Shown here piece by piece: positions 53,403 through 62,142 of a DNA stretch of 64,000 bases. The stretch spans positions 1-64,000 of the forward strand of contig DAHVDE010000008.1 in assembly GCA_027313705.1 (NCBI GenBank), in the 5' to 3' direction. A program made the translations under genes and the position numbers. The notes under the pieces were generated by a model. That model searched no databases. It saw only the letters and a program-made list of their open reading frames with translations, and had not been told where the DNA came from. The stretch is from Actinomycetota bacterium (lineage in GTDB: Bacteria; Actinomycetota; Actinomycetes; Streptosporangiales; Streptosporangiaceae). Within the stretch, counting starts at the first letter, position 1; the number at the start of each line of letters is the position of its first letter.

Positions 53403-54233
53403 ATGTTCAGCACATCTTTCGCCAGAGAACTGCGCCTGAGGCGGCTGTACCGGCACGGGGACGGGCGGCTGCTTGTCGTGCCGATGGACCATTCGGTCAC
53501 CGACGGTCCGCTGGCGGCAGGGCCGTCAGCCGCCGGCGGCATCGGCGGGCTCGTGGCCCGTATTGCCGAGAACGGCGCCGACGCCGTCGTGCTGCACAAG
53601 GGCAGCCTTCGCCATGTCAGCCATCACAGCTTCAGCCAGGCCTCGCTCATCGTGCACTTGAGCGCGAGCACGGTGCACGCGCCAGATCCTGACGCCAAGT
53701 ACCTGGTGGCCAGCGTGGAGGAATGCCTGCGGCTCGGTGCCGACGGGGTGAGCGTACATGTCAACGTGGGCTCGGCGCAGGAGCGCCAGCAGATCGGCGA
53801 CCTGGCGACCGTCGCCGAGCAATGTGACCGGTGGAATGTGCCGCTGCTGGCCATGATGTACCCGCGCGGGCCCCAGGTGGACAACCCGAGGGATCCGGGG
53901 CTCGTGGCCCACGCGATCACCATCGCCGCCGACCTCGGTGCCGACATTGTCAAGACCTTGTACGTGGGATCCCCTGCCGCCATGGCCGACGTAGTGCGAT
54001 CTGTCAGCGTCCCGGTCATCGTGGCTGGCGGCCCGCGCCTGGACGGTCCCGCCGTACTGGCCTACGTCGCTGACGCGCTGCGCGGTGGCGCGGCAGGAGT
54101 GGCCATGGGAAGGAACGTATTCCAGGCACCCGACCCAGGGGCCATGACCCGGCAGCTCAGCGAGGTGATCCATCCGGGTTTCGATGCGGTACTCGATCAG
54201 GCACCCGCCTGGCTCACGCCAGTCGCCAAGTAG
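53403..54233 (+). CDS. griI: Aldolase of the 3,4-AHBA branch (GriI/ADH-synthase-like)
   Basis: A 276-residue class I aldolase of the archaeal-type FBA/ADH-synthase family, which includes GriI of grixazone biosynthesis. It shows RLLVVPMDHSVTDGPLAAGP near the start (DHxxxxGP motif), VSVHVNVGSAQERQQI, LLAMMYPRG, DIVKTLYVGS with the Schiff-base Lys, and VIVAGGPRLDG. In the grixazone pathway GriI joins aspartate-4-semialdehyde and DHAP to form a C7 amino ketose phosphate. GAGAGGAAAACTC precedes ATG 53403. Directly next to it is the GriH-like partner. Confidence 0.9.
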   Translation: MFSTSFARELRLRRLYRHGDGRLLVVPMDHSVTDGPLAAGPSAAGGIGGLVARIAENGADAVVLHKGSLRHVSHHSFSQASLIVHLSASTVHAPDPDAKYLVASVEECLRLGADGVSVHVNVGSAQERQQIGDLATVAEQCDRWNVPLLAMMYPRGPQVDNPRDPGLVAHAITIAADLGADIVKTLYVGSPAAMADVVRSVSVPVIVAGGPRLDGPAVLAYVADALRGGAAGVAMGRNVFQAPDPGAMTRQLSEVIHPGFDAVLDQAPAWLTPVAK

Positions 54234-54266
54234 ATCCGCGACTACCAGCACGAAAAGGAGACACAC

Positions 54267-55370
54267 GTGAAGATCAGCTGGCTGGACATCCGCTCGCTAA
54301 GGGAAATCAAGGCTGCCGTCGTCGAGGAAGCACTGCACGCCAGGATCGACGGCATCGTCGCCGACGATCCCGCCGACTTCAGCTCCCTGCCGCCAACCGT
54401 GAAGAAGGTGCTGTTCCCCCGGGGGAAGGCGCTGCCTGATGACCTGACGGGCGTGGACGTCGCCGTCGTCGACCCCGCCGAGCACGGAAACACCGCCGAG
54501 CTTGCCATGCGCCATCCTGGTACCGAGTTCGGGCGGTTCGTGGAGATCATTGACGCGCAGACTCTTGACGAGGCCTGCCAGTCGGCCAGGAGCGAGCGGT
54601 GGAGCGTGCTGCAGTTCCGCGACCCGACCAAGATCCCGCTTGAGATCGTCATCGCCGCGGCGGCACGGGCCGACGGCAACCTGGTGACCGTCGCAGCCGA
54701 TACCGAAGAGGCCAGCATCATCTTCGGAGTGCTTGAGCACGGCTCAGACGGCGTGATGATGGCACCACGTGCCGTCGGGGACGCTTCCGCGCTCAAGGCC
54801 TCCGCAACCTCAGGCACTCCCGATTTGCTCCTGACCGAGCTACAGGTCACTGCCTCCACTCACATCGGCATGGGCGAGCGGGCCTGCGTGGACACGTGCT
54901 CGCACCTGCGCAAGGACGAGGGGATCCTCGTCGGCTCCCACTCCAAGGGAATGATCTTGTGCGTCAGCGAGACGCACCCGCTGCCCTACATGCCGACCCG
55001 CCCCTTCCGGGTGAACGCGGGCGCAATCCACTCCTACACGCTTTCCCAGCACGAGCGGACCAATTACCTCAGCGAACTGCGGGCAGGCAGCAAGGTGCTT
55101 GCGGTGGACGTGAAAGGCCAGACCCGGCTGGTCACTGTCGGCCGCGTCAAGATCGAGACCCGGCCGCTGCTGTCCGTCGACGCCGTCAGCGCTGACGGGC
55201 GGACCGTCAACCTGATCCTCCAGGACGACTGGCACGTCCGGGTGCTCGGCCCTGGCGGCGCGGTGCTGAACAGCACCGAGCTCAAGCCAGGCGACAAGGT
55301 ACTCGGCTACCTGCCCGCGGCTGACCGGCACGTCGGCTACCCGATCAACGAGTTCTGCCTGGAGAAGTGA
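54267..55370 (+). CDS. griH: 3-dehydroquinate synthase II / GriH-like enzyme
   Basis: A 367-residue member of the DHQ synthase II (AroB'/GriH) family. Characteristic segments are LSSLPPTVKKVLFPRG, LLTELQVTASTHIGMGERACVDTCSHLRKDEGILVGSHSKGM, PFRVNAGAIHSYTL and GKVLAVDVKGQTRLVTVGRVKIETRPLLSV. In grixazone, nosiheptide-unrelated and cremeomycin-type pathways, GriH-like proteins aromatise the C7 aldolase product to 3-amino-4-hydroxybenzoate without canonical DHQ synthesis. It is the second half of a GriI-GriH pair with AAGGAG upstream of ATG 54267. Confidence 0.92.
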   Translation: MKISWLDIRSLREIKAAVVEEALHARIDGIVADDPADFSSLPPTVKKVLFPRGKALPDDLTGVDVAVVDPAEHGNTAELAMRHPGTEFGRFVEIIDAQTLDEACQSARSERWSVLQFRDPTKIPLEIVIAAAARADGNLVTVAADTEEASIIFGVLEHGSDGVMMAPRAVGDASALKASATSGTPDLLLTELQVTASTHIGMGERACVDTCSHLRKDEGILVGSHSKGMILCVSETHPLPYMPTRPFRVNAGAIHSYTLSQHERTNYLSELRAGSKVLAVDVKGQTRLVTVGRVKIETRPLLSVDAVSADGRTVNLILQDDWHVRVLGPGGAVLNSTELKPGDKVLGYLPAADRHVGYPINEFCLEK

Positions 55371-55377
55371 GCGGGCC

Positions 55378-56148
55378 ATGAGCGGTACCGCTGCCGCACA
55401 GCGTGAAAGGCTGATGGACTTCCACGCCCGGCTGCCTGCCAGCCAGGCGGCGCCAGGGAAACTCCTGGCGATCATGGACGAGCACGGGATCGACCGGGCC
55501 GTTGTCACGGCCGCAGGTGTCGCCTCCCCTGACGTCATCTCCCGGCAGGTAATCTGCGGCGGGCACGTCGAAGATGACGCGGACAATGACGCGCTCTTCG
55601 ACGCGTGCGCGGGGTCGGCAGGCCGGCTGCTGCCTTTCTTCTTCGCTAATCCGCACTCCGACCCTGAGCAGTACCGTTCACGGGCCGCCAGGTTCCGCGG
55701 CATGGAGATCTCACCCGCCGTTCACGGGGTCGGCCTCGCCGACCCCCGCACCCTCGCGCTGGCCTCCGTCGCCGCGGAGTTCGGGCATCCCGTCTACGTC
55801 GTCTGCCTCGGCCGCAGCGGTGTCGGCGTCGCCGACCTGGTGACGCTGGCCCGCGCCTTTCCCGAGGTCACCTTCGTGCTCGGGCACTGCGGGTTCGTCG
55901 GCATCGACCTGTACGCCCTCAACGTGGTGCGTCCCCAGGCCAATATCGCCGCGGAGACGTCCGGCTGCTACACCGGCGTCGCCGCCGCCGCCGTGGACCG
56001 GCTTGGCGCGGACCGGGTCCTCTTCGGAACCGACTACCCGATGCAGCACCCAAGCGTCGAGCTGGCCAAGCTGCGCGCCCTCGGCCTCACGGCCGAGACG
56101 AGAGACAAGATCACCTGGCACAACGCCATGCACCTGATAGGAGAGTGA
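55378..56148 (+). CDS. Amidohydrolase-2 family enzyme, candidate benzoxazole cyclase
   Basis: A 256-residue TIM-barrel amidohydrolase of the PF04909 (amidohydrolase 2) group: FVLGHCGFVGIDL, TSGCYTG and DRVLFGTDYPMQHPSVELAKL, with the C-terminal Asp in GTDYP. At the N-terminus the usual metal-binding HxH is replaced by DFHARL, so only one His of that pair is present. In the nataxazole/caboxamycin type benzoxazole pathways an amidohydrolase-superfamily protein (NatAM-like) closes the oxazole ring on an o-aminophenol amide or ester made by an ATP-dependent ligase. The gene lies immediately before such a ligase. The benzoxazole role is inferred from pairing. Confidence 0.72.
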   Translation: MSGTAAAQRERLMDFHARLPASQAAPGKLLAIMDEHGIDRAVVTAAGVASPDVISRQVICGGHVEDDADNDALFDACAGSAGRLLPFFFANPHSDPEQYRSRAARFRGMEISPAVHGVGLADPRTLALASVAAEFGHPVYVVCLGRSGVGVADLVTLARAFPEVTFVLGHCGFVGIDLYALNVVRPQANIAAETSGCYTGVAAAAVDRLGADRVLFGTDYPMQHPSVELAKLRALGLTAETRDKITWHNAMHLIGE

Positions 56149-56154
56149 GAAGCC

Positions 56155-57471
56155 GTGACCGCACGGACCTCGCCACTTCCGCAGATCGGACAGTGGCAAA
56201 GCTTCGAGGAACTGGCGGAACTCCAGGACAAGTTCCTGGCCGAGGCGCTGGCGCGGGCGGCTCAGTCCCCGTTCTACGCCACCAGGTTCGGGCCGGGGCC
56301 CACCCCGGCCGACCGGTCCGACCTGGACGGACTTGCCTTTACAAGCAAGCAGGACCTGCGCGACAACTACCCGTTCGGGCTGCTTGCCGTGCCCCGCAGG
56401 GAACTGGCTACCTACCATGAATCCAGCGGCACCGCCGGTCAGCCGACTCCTTCTTATTACACCGCTGAGGACTGGGTCGACCTCGCCGAGCGGTACGCGA
56501 GGAAGTGGATCGGCATCTCCCCAGATGACATCTTCCTGGTGCGCACTCCGTATGCCCTGATGATCACGGGCCACCTGGCTCATGCGGCGGCCAGGCTGCA
56601 CGGCGCCACCGTGATCCCCGGTGACAACCGTTCCCTGGCCATGCCCTACTCCCGGGTGATCCGGGTCTTGCACGACCTAGGGGTGACACTGACCTGGTCA
56701 ATGCCGACGGAGACCCTGCTGTGGGCCGCGGCGGCCCGTGCCCGCGGGCTCGACCCTGGCAGGGATTTCCCCGCCTTGCGTGCACTGTTCGTGGGCGGAG
56801 AGCCGATGAGCGATCCGCGACGGCGCCGGATCAGTGAACTGTGGAACGTGCCGGTGATCCAGGAATACGGCTCAACCGAGACAGGCAGCCTGGCCGGCGA
56901 GTGCCCGCATGGCCAGATGCACCTGTGGGCGGACCGGATGATGTTCGAGGTGCGCGACCCGCGCACCGGCCAGACCTCTCCTGAAGGTACGGGGAGCCTG
57001 GTCGTCACCCCGCTGTTCCACGTGGCGATGCCACTCGTCCGCTACGACCTCGGAGACCATGTCGAGGTCAGCTACTCCGACTGCCCGTGCGGCTGGATGC
57101 TGCCGAAAGTGCACGTCGCCGGCCGGGCGGCCTTCGCCTATCCGGTAGGCACCAGGCAGGTCACGCAGCAGCAGGTCGAGGAGATCGTGTTCGGACTGGA
57201 CCAGCGGTTCGGCGTGCTGTTCTGGCGGGCGCGAGCCGAGCCGCAGGCGCTCAGGGTCGAGATCGAGGTCGGCGCTGAGTACGCCTCGGCCGCAGTCGCG
57301 GCCCTGATCGCCGCCGTGCGTTCGACGGTCGGGGTGGAGTGCCAGGTGACCGCCGCGGCACCAGGGACGCTGGTGCCCGTGCACGTGCTCACCGGTGTGC
57401 ACGACGTGGTGAAGCCCAGAAGCCTGTTCGGCCCTGACGAGGACTGGGACAAGGCACTCCTTTACTACTGA
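56155..57471 (+). CDS. Phenylacetate-CoA-ligase-like adenylating ligase
   Basis: A 438-residue ANL-superfamily enzyme of the PaaK type, with GTG 56155 start. It shows the P-loop-like YHESSGTAGQPTPSYYTAEDW, VGGEPMSDPRRRRISELW, QEYGSTETGSLAGECPHG and LVRYDLGDHVEV, a Cys-rich zinc-like SDCPCGW, and a C-terminal domain lacking a clear distal Lys motif by eye. It would adenylate an aryl carboxylate, and possibly transfer it to an amine or CoA. In benzoxazole pathways the partner of the amidohydrolase is this kind of ligase (NatL2-like). It is therefore the likely bond-forming step between the two aminohydroxybenzoates. Confidence 0.85.
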   Translation: MTARTSPLPQIGQWQSFEELAELQDKFLAEALARAAQSPFYATRFGPGPTPADRSDLDGLAFTSKQDLRDNYPFGLLAVPRRELATYHESSGTAGQPTPSYYTAEDWVDLAERYARKWIGISPDDIFLVRTPYALMITGHLAHAAARLHGATVIPGDNRSLAMPYSRVIRVLHDLGVTLTWSMPTETLLWAAAARARGLDPGRDFPALRALFVGGEPMSDPRRRRISELWNVPVIQEYGSTETGSLAGECPHGQMHLWADRMMFEVRDPRTGQTSPEGTGSLVVTPLFHVAMPLVRYDLGDHVEVSYSDCPCGWMLPKVHVAGRAAFAYPVGTRQVTQQQVEEIVFGLDQRFGVLFWRARAEPQALRVEIEVGAEYASAAVAALIAAVRSTVGVECQVTAAAPGTLVPVHVLTGVHDVVKPRSLFGPDEDWDKALLYY

Positions 57472-57511
57472 CCTTGCATCTCAGGGACCAGGACTGCCGA
57501 AAGCGAGGACA

Positions 57512-58702
57512 ATGATGTCAGGAAGCGACTTGCGGGTAGCCGTGGTCGGGGCCGGGATCGCCGGCCTGACCCTGGCGGCCGCTTTGAGGGAAGCGGGCGT
57601 ACGGTGCCTGATCTACGAGCGCGCGCCGAAGCTCGGAGAGGTCGGCGCGGGCATCCAGCTCTCGCCTAACGGCACTCGCCTGCTTGAGCGGCTCGGCGTC
57701 GGCTCGGCGCTGCGGGAGCGAGCGGTCAGGCCAGCGGCCATCGAGATGCGTCGCTGGGACTCCGGCGGCCTGCTCATGCGCACGGTACTCGGCCAGGCAT
57801 GCGAAGACATGTATCAGGGCCCTTACTACTGCCTGCACCGGGCCGATCTGCACGCGATCCTGGCTGACCTGCTACCCGGCGACGTCATCCGCCTGGCAAC
57901 CAGCGTGGTTGGCGTCACCGACGCCGGAGGAAAGGCCGCGATCCGGTTCGCCGACGGCTCCGTCGATACAGCGGACGTCATAGTCGGGGCGGACGGTATC
58001 CGCTCGGTCGTGCGGCAGGCGCTGATCGACGATGAACCGCGCTTCTCCGGCCAGGCGGTCTATCGGGGACTCATCGCCTCGGACCGGCTGCCTGGCCTGC
58101 TCGACGAGCCCAGGGTGCAAATCTGGCTCGGTCCTGGCCAGCATTGCGTCTGCTACCCGGTGTCGGCTGGCAGGCAGATCAGCTTCGTGGCTACCGCCCC
58201 GGCCGGGCAGTGGCGCAGCGAGTCCTGGACCGAGGAGGCAAAGGCCGACGACGTGATAGAGGCCTACCAGGGCTGGAACCCGCAGGTACAGTCACTGCTC
58301 GACGCCGCCGACCGGGTTACTCGCTGGGCGCTGCATGACCGGGCGCCGGTCAGCCGGTGGAGCGGCCGGCGAATTACCATTGCCGGTGACGCCGCGCACC
58401 CGATGCTTCCCTTCGGGGCACAGGGCGCGAACCAGGCCATCGAGGACGCCGTCACGCTCGCCGCGTGCCTGAGCGCGGCCACGTCGGCGCAGGTGCCAGC
58501 AGCCTTGCGGCGGTACGAGGAAATTCGCAGGCCAAGGACCGAGCATGTGCAGCAGTCCATCTTGCGCAACGCGCGCAACCATCACTTCGCCGACGGCGCG
58601 GAGCAGCGCGCCAGGGACCAGGCCATGAACGAGAACTGGGGGCTGCGCGGCCAGGGCTGGCTGTTCGGCTACGACGCGCTTGAGGAGGTCGGATCCAGGT
58701 GA
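57512..58702 (+). CDS. FAD-dependent hydroxylase (salicylate-hydroxylase-like)
   Basis: A 396-residue group A flavoprotein monooxygenase. The GxGxxG FAD motif is VVGAGIAGLTLAAAL, the DG motif VIVGADGIRSVVR is present, and the second FAD motif ITIAGDAAHPMLPFGAQGANQAIEDAV is complete. It resembles salicylate 1-hydroxylase or 6-hydroxynicotinate-type enzymes, which can hydroxylate with decarboxylation. It could hydroxylate or decarboxylatively oxidise 3-HAA, 3,4-AHBA or the coupled product. GCGAGGACA precedes ATG 57512; a second ATG at 57515 is equivalent. Confidence 0.88.
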   Translation: MMSGSDLRVAVVGAGIAGLTLAAALREAGVRCLIYERAPKLGEVGAGIQLSPNGTRLLERLGVGSALRERAVRPAAIEMRRWDSGGLLMRTVLGQACEDMYQGPYYCLHRADLHAILADLLPGDVIRLATSVVGVTDAGGKAAIRFADGSVDTADVIVGADGIRSVVRQALIDDEPRFSGQAVYRGLIASDRLPGLLDEPRVQIWLGPGQHCVCYPVSAGRQISFVATAPAGQWRSESWTEEAKADDVIEAYQGWNPQVQSLLDAADRVTRWALHDRAPVSRWSGRRITIAGDAAHPMLPFGAQGANQAIEDAVTLAACLSAATSAQVPAALRRYEEIRRPRTEHVQQSILRNARNHHFADGAEQRARDQAMNENWGLRGQGWLFGYDALEEVGSR

Positions 58703-59475
58703 ACCTGTCAGGATCCGTCGTGCTCGTGACCGGCGCGGCGCAGGGCATCGGAGCCGCCGTGGCCCGCGCGTTCGGCGGCAGGGGCGCCATCGTGGCCGCA
58801 GTGGACGCCAATGACGGCCAGCTCAGATGCCAGGCCGACGCCCTGTGCGCAGCGGGACACAAGATCATCGCGTACCCGGGCGACGTGCGGGACGGCCTCG
58901 CAGTCAGCGGCCTAGTCGATCGGGTGGAGCGGGAGTGCGGGCCGGTCGACGTGCTGGTCAACGCTGCAGGCGTACTGCGCACCGGTCCGGTGATCGACTG
59001 CACGGACGAGGACTGGAACGCGGTGATCGCGGTCAACCTCACCGGCGTTTTCAACGTTTCCCGGCCGGTGGCTGCCCGGATGGCCACGCGCGGCGGCGGA
59101 ACCATCGTCACTATCGCTTCCAACGCTGGCGGGGTGCCGCGCATGCACATGGCCGCCTATGCGGCGTCGAAGGCCGCGACGACCATGTTCACCAGGTGCC
59201 TCGGACTGGAACTGGCCGTGCACGGCGTACGGTGCAACGTGGTCTCCCCCGGTTCCACGGATACTCCCATGCTTCGCGGCATGTGGCACGACGGTGACAA
59301 CGCGCAGACCGTCATCGAAGGCACGCCGTCCGCCTACCGGGTCGGTATCCCGCTCGGAAAGCTGGCCGCGCCTGAAGACATCGCCAGCGCGGTAGTCTTC
59401 CTCGCCTCTGACCAAGCTTCCCACATCACGATGCAGAACCTCTATGTCGACGGCGGCGCCGCCCTGCGGGCTTGA
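58699..59475 (+). CDS. SDR of the EntA/DhbA type (DHHA dehydrogenase)
   Basis: A 258-residue short-chain dehydrogenase beginning with GTG 58699, overlapping the previous stop (GTGA). It shows the cofactor motif [22 protein letters not shown] and the catalytic Ser (IASNAGG region), YAASK Tyr/Lys, and [12 protein letters not shown], closest in feel to EntA/DhbA 2,3-dihydro-2,3-dihydroxybenzoate dehydrogenases. With PhzE and PhzD it would aromatise trans-2,3-dihydro-3-hydroxyanthranilate (DHHA) to 3-hydroxyanthranilate. This route is known from benzoxazole and calcimycin-type pathways. Confidence 0.85.
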   Translation: MNLSGSVVLVTGAAQGIGAAVARAFGGRGAIVAAVDANDGQLRCQADALCAAGHKIIAYPGDVRDGLAVSGLVDRVERECGPVDVLVNAAGVLRTGPVIDCTDEDWNAVIAVNLTGVFNVSRPVAARMATRGGGTIVTIASNAGGVPRMHMAAYAASKAATTMFTRCLGLELAVHGVRCNVVSPGSTDTPMLRGMWHDGDNAQTVIEGTPSAYRVGIPLGKLAAPEDIASAVVFLASDQASHITMQNLYVDGGAALRA

Positions 59476-59492
59476 TCAGGAAGGAGCAGATC

Positions 59493-60155
59493 ATGGGCAT
59501 CCCTGTTATTCCCCCGTACCCCATGCTGACCGAGGCGGACCTGCCACCGGCTGAAGTGCCGTGGATTCCCGACCCTAAGCGAGCGGTCGTGCTGGTCCAC
59601 GACATGCAGCGGTACTTCATGAGCGGGTTCGCTCCTGGCCAGCCGCCCCTCGCCGAGCTAGTCGCCAACATTGAGCTGCTGCTGCGGTCAGCGCGCGACC
59701 TTGACGTCCCCGTCGCTTACACCGCGCAGCCGGGGAGCATGACCCGCGAGCAGCGCGGGCTGCTGCACGACTTCTGGGGTCCTGGCATGACAGCCGAACC
59801 GCAGAACAAGGCCATCATCGACGAGCTTGCCCCGGCCCAGGGGGACGCCGTTCTCACCAAGTGGCGCTACAGCGGCTTTCACCGTACCGGCCTGGGTGAT
59901 CTTCTGGCCGGCCTGAGCCGCGACCAGCTCATCATCTGCGGCGTCTACGCTCACATCGGCTGCCTGATGACGGCCCTGGACGCCTTCACGCTTGACGTTC
60001 AGCCGTTCTTCGTCGCTGATGCGCTCGGCGATTTCTCTCGCGACGAGCACCTCATGGCGGTTCGCTACGCAGCTCAGCGGTGCGCGCTGGCGTGCACCAC
60101 CAGCCAGCTTCTCAGCCAGCTCCAGGCCGGCGCGGTGCCCGCGAGGTCCTCCTGA
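59493..60155 (+). CDS. phzD: Isochorismatase-family PhzD-like enzyme
   Basis: A 220-residue isochorismatase. Catalytic Asp in AVVLVHDMQRYFMSGFAPG, Lys in VLTKWRYSGFHRTGL and the Cys/Gly region GVYAHIGCLMTALDAF agree with PhzD/EntB. It hydrolyses the enol-pyruvyl group of 2-amino-2-deoxyisochorismate to DHHA. ATG 59493 has AGGAAGGAGCAGATC upstream. It is the last gene of the rightward operon and converges on phzE with only 7 bases between stops. Confidence 0.92.
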   Translation: MGIPVIPPYPMLTEADLPPAEVPWIPDPKRAVVLVHDMQRYFMSGFAPGQPPLAELVANIELLLRSARDLDVPVAYTAQPGSMTREQRGLLHDFWGPGMTAEPQNKAIIDELAPAQGDAVLTKWRYSGFHRTGLGDLLAGLSRDQLIICGVYAHIGCLMTALDAFTLDVQPFFVADALGDFSRDEHLMAVRYAAQRCALACTTSQLLSQLQAGAVPARSS

Positions 60156-60162
60156 GCCCGCC

Positions 60163-62142
60163 TCACACGGGAAGAAGGGCGAGCCCGCCGCCTCTGCTCG
60201 TGCCCGCGAGCGTGGTCAGGTGCGCGGCCAGCAGCGCCGATCCCTGTCTGGTCAGCAGGGACTCGGGGTGGAACTGCATCGATACGAAGCCGCGACCGCG
60301 GAGTCCGTGCACTCGCCCGGTCGCCGGCTCGCGGCTCACTTCGACCGGCCCGTGCCACCCGGTTCCAGGCAGCGAGCTGGCATCACTGTGCGCGACGAAT
60401 GTGTTGTAGAAGCCCACGGTCTCGATCTGGCCGAAAAAATCGATCGTCTGCTGGGTGCCCTGATTCGGCTTGTCCAGGCGGGTCAGCGGAAGGCCGACGA
60501 CTCCGCTGAGGACTTGATGTCCGAGGCAGATCCCCAGGAACGGGACGTCGCGGGCGATGAGGTCGCGGCAGAGGGCGTACAAGGTGGCGATCCTGGAGTC
60601 GCTCAGGTCGGCTGGATCACCAGGACCCGGTCCGATCACCGCCAGGTCCGTACTGGGAACAGCCGCGCGCGGCCTGGCGGCGAACGCGCGGTAAGACTCG
60701 ACGGTGACACTGAGGCCAAGTGCCCGCAGGTGCTGGTCAAGCATCGCGGTGAAAGCATCTTCGGCATCCACGATGAAGACACGCAGCCCGGCAAGCTCAG
60801 GCACGGCCCGGTTGCGCAACCCTGGCGGCGTGAACCAGAACGGGGCGAGCGCCGCGTTGCGTGCTGTCAGCGCCGATCCGATCTGAGGCAGGTCAGCTAC
60901 CCGTGGCCGCAGCGCGGCGGCGGTCTGCGGCTCCAGGCCGCCGCCTACACCGAGCGCCGTCAGCAGTCCGGCGGCCTTGGCCCGGGTCTCAGCGACCTCA
61001 GAGCCTGGGTCAGACAGGCGGACCAGCGTCGCGCCAACTCCGATCCGCACCTCTCCGGCCGCGTCGATGTCGGCGGTACGGATGACGATCGCGGAATCCA
61101 TGGCCGGCGCGCCGGCCGTGTCCGTGCCGAGGAGCGCGATGACGCCGCTGTAATAACCGCGGCCGGCCGGCTCCCTGCGGGCTATCACCCGGCACGCGTT
61201 CTGCACCGGGCTGCCGGTGACGGTGGGCGCGGGCAGCGTTTCCCGCAGCACGTCCCTGACGTCAAGCGCGCTGCGGCCATCGATCAGGTACTCGGTGTGC
61301 GCGAGTTGCGCCATCTCCTTCAGGAACGGCCCGACCACCTGGCCGCCGCTCGAGCAGACCTTGGCCATCATCTTGAGTTCCTCGTCGACCACCATGCAGA
61401 GTTCTTCGGTCTCCTTCGGGTCTGCAAGGAACCTCAAGACATCCGCTACTCGCGGACCGCCCTGCGGGTAGCGGCATGTCCCGCTGATCGGGTTCATTAC
61501 CGCGACGCCGTCGTGCAGGCTGACGTGCCTTTCAGGCGACGCACCGAGGAAGGTGCGCGTCCCTGTGTGGAATATGAAGGTCCAGTACGCACCTGTCTCG
61601 CTCAGCAGCAACCGCCGGTAGATGGCCAGGGCGATCAGGGGCGAGTACCCCCCGATAGTGGCCATGAACGACCGCTTGATCACGAAGTTGGAGCCGGCGC
61701 CAGTGCCGATCTCCTCGGCCTGGACATCTTCGACCAGGTCGGCGTACGTGTCGTCGTCGATGTCGAAACCGCGGTCCGTGAGGTGGATGGGAACGTCGGG
61801 GATCTGTGTCGTCACCTCGGCCGCTGGCATCCTGACCTGCCGCCGCACCGTCATCGCCAAAATCGGCGCGCCGTCATCGCGGCAGTCGAATCCGCGTTCA
61901 GCCACTTGCCGGTAAGGGATGATCGCGAGCATCCGGTGCCGGGGCCTCGCGGGCGTACCGTCGTGCGGCAGACCGCAGGCGGGCAGCTCGGACAGGGTCT
62001 GGTACTGGGTCATCTCTCCCTGCAGCACGTCAACGAGACCGGCTCCGTCCGGCGAGAAGGGCCGGTGAATGAGTGCGAACGCCCGCGAGCCTGTGAACAG
62101 GCCGGCGAGGTCCAGTGCCCGTCCGCTGCTGGTCATGACCAT
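60163..62142 (-). CDS. phzE: PhzE-like 2-amino-2-deoxyisochorismate synthase
   Basis: A 659-residue fusion of an anthranilate-synthase-type chorismate-using domain and a class I glutamine amidotransferase. The first 420 residues show IGTGAGSNFVIKRSFMA, FLGASPERHVSL, MNPISGTCRYPQGG, and TVTGSPVQNACRVIARREP with GRGYYSGVIALLG. The GAT part has FIVDAEDAFT, GPGPGDPADLSDS, the nucleophile Cys in GICLGHQVLSG and His-Glu in SMQFHPESLL. It makes 2-amino-2-deoxyisochorismate from chorismate plus glutamine-derived ammonia. It is in the leftward operon behind the second FAD hydroxylase, with overlap of 10 bases. Confidence 0.93.
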   Translation of the reverse strand: MVMTSSGRALDLAGLFTGSRAFALIHRPFSPDGAGLVDVLQGEMTQYQTLSELPACGLPHDGTPARPRHRMLAIIPYRQVAERGFDCRDDGAPILAMTVRRQVRMPAAEVTTQIPDVPIHLTDRGFDIDDDTYADLVEDVQAEEIGTGAGSNFVIKRSFMATIGGYSPLIALAIYRRLLLSETGAYWTFIFHTGTRTFLGASPERHVSLHDGVAVMNPISGTCRYPQGGPRVADVLRFLADPKETEELCMVVDEELKMMAKVCSSGGQVVGPFLKEMAQLAHTEYLIDGRSALDVRDVLRETLPAPTVTGSPVQNACRVIARREPAGRGYYSGVIALLGTDTAGAPAMDSAIVIRTADIDAAGEVRIGVGATLVRLSDPGSEVAETRAKAAGLLTALGVGGGLEPQTAAALRPRVADLPQIGSALTARNAALAPFWFTPPGLRNRAVPELAGLRVFIVDAEDAFTAMLDQHLRALGLSVTVESYRAFAARPRAAVPSTDLAVIGPGPGDPADLSDSRIATLYALCRDLIARDVPFLGICLGHQVLSGVVGLPLTRLDKPNQGTQQTIDFFGQIETVGFYNTFVAHSDASSLPGTGWHGPVEVSREPATGRVHGLRGRGFVSMQFHPESLLTRQGSALLAAHLTTLAGTSRGGGLALLPV

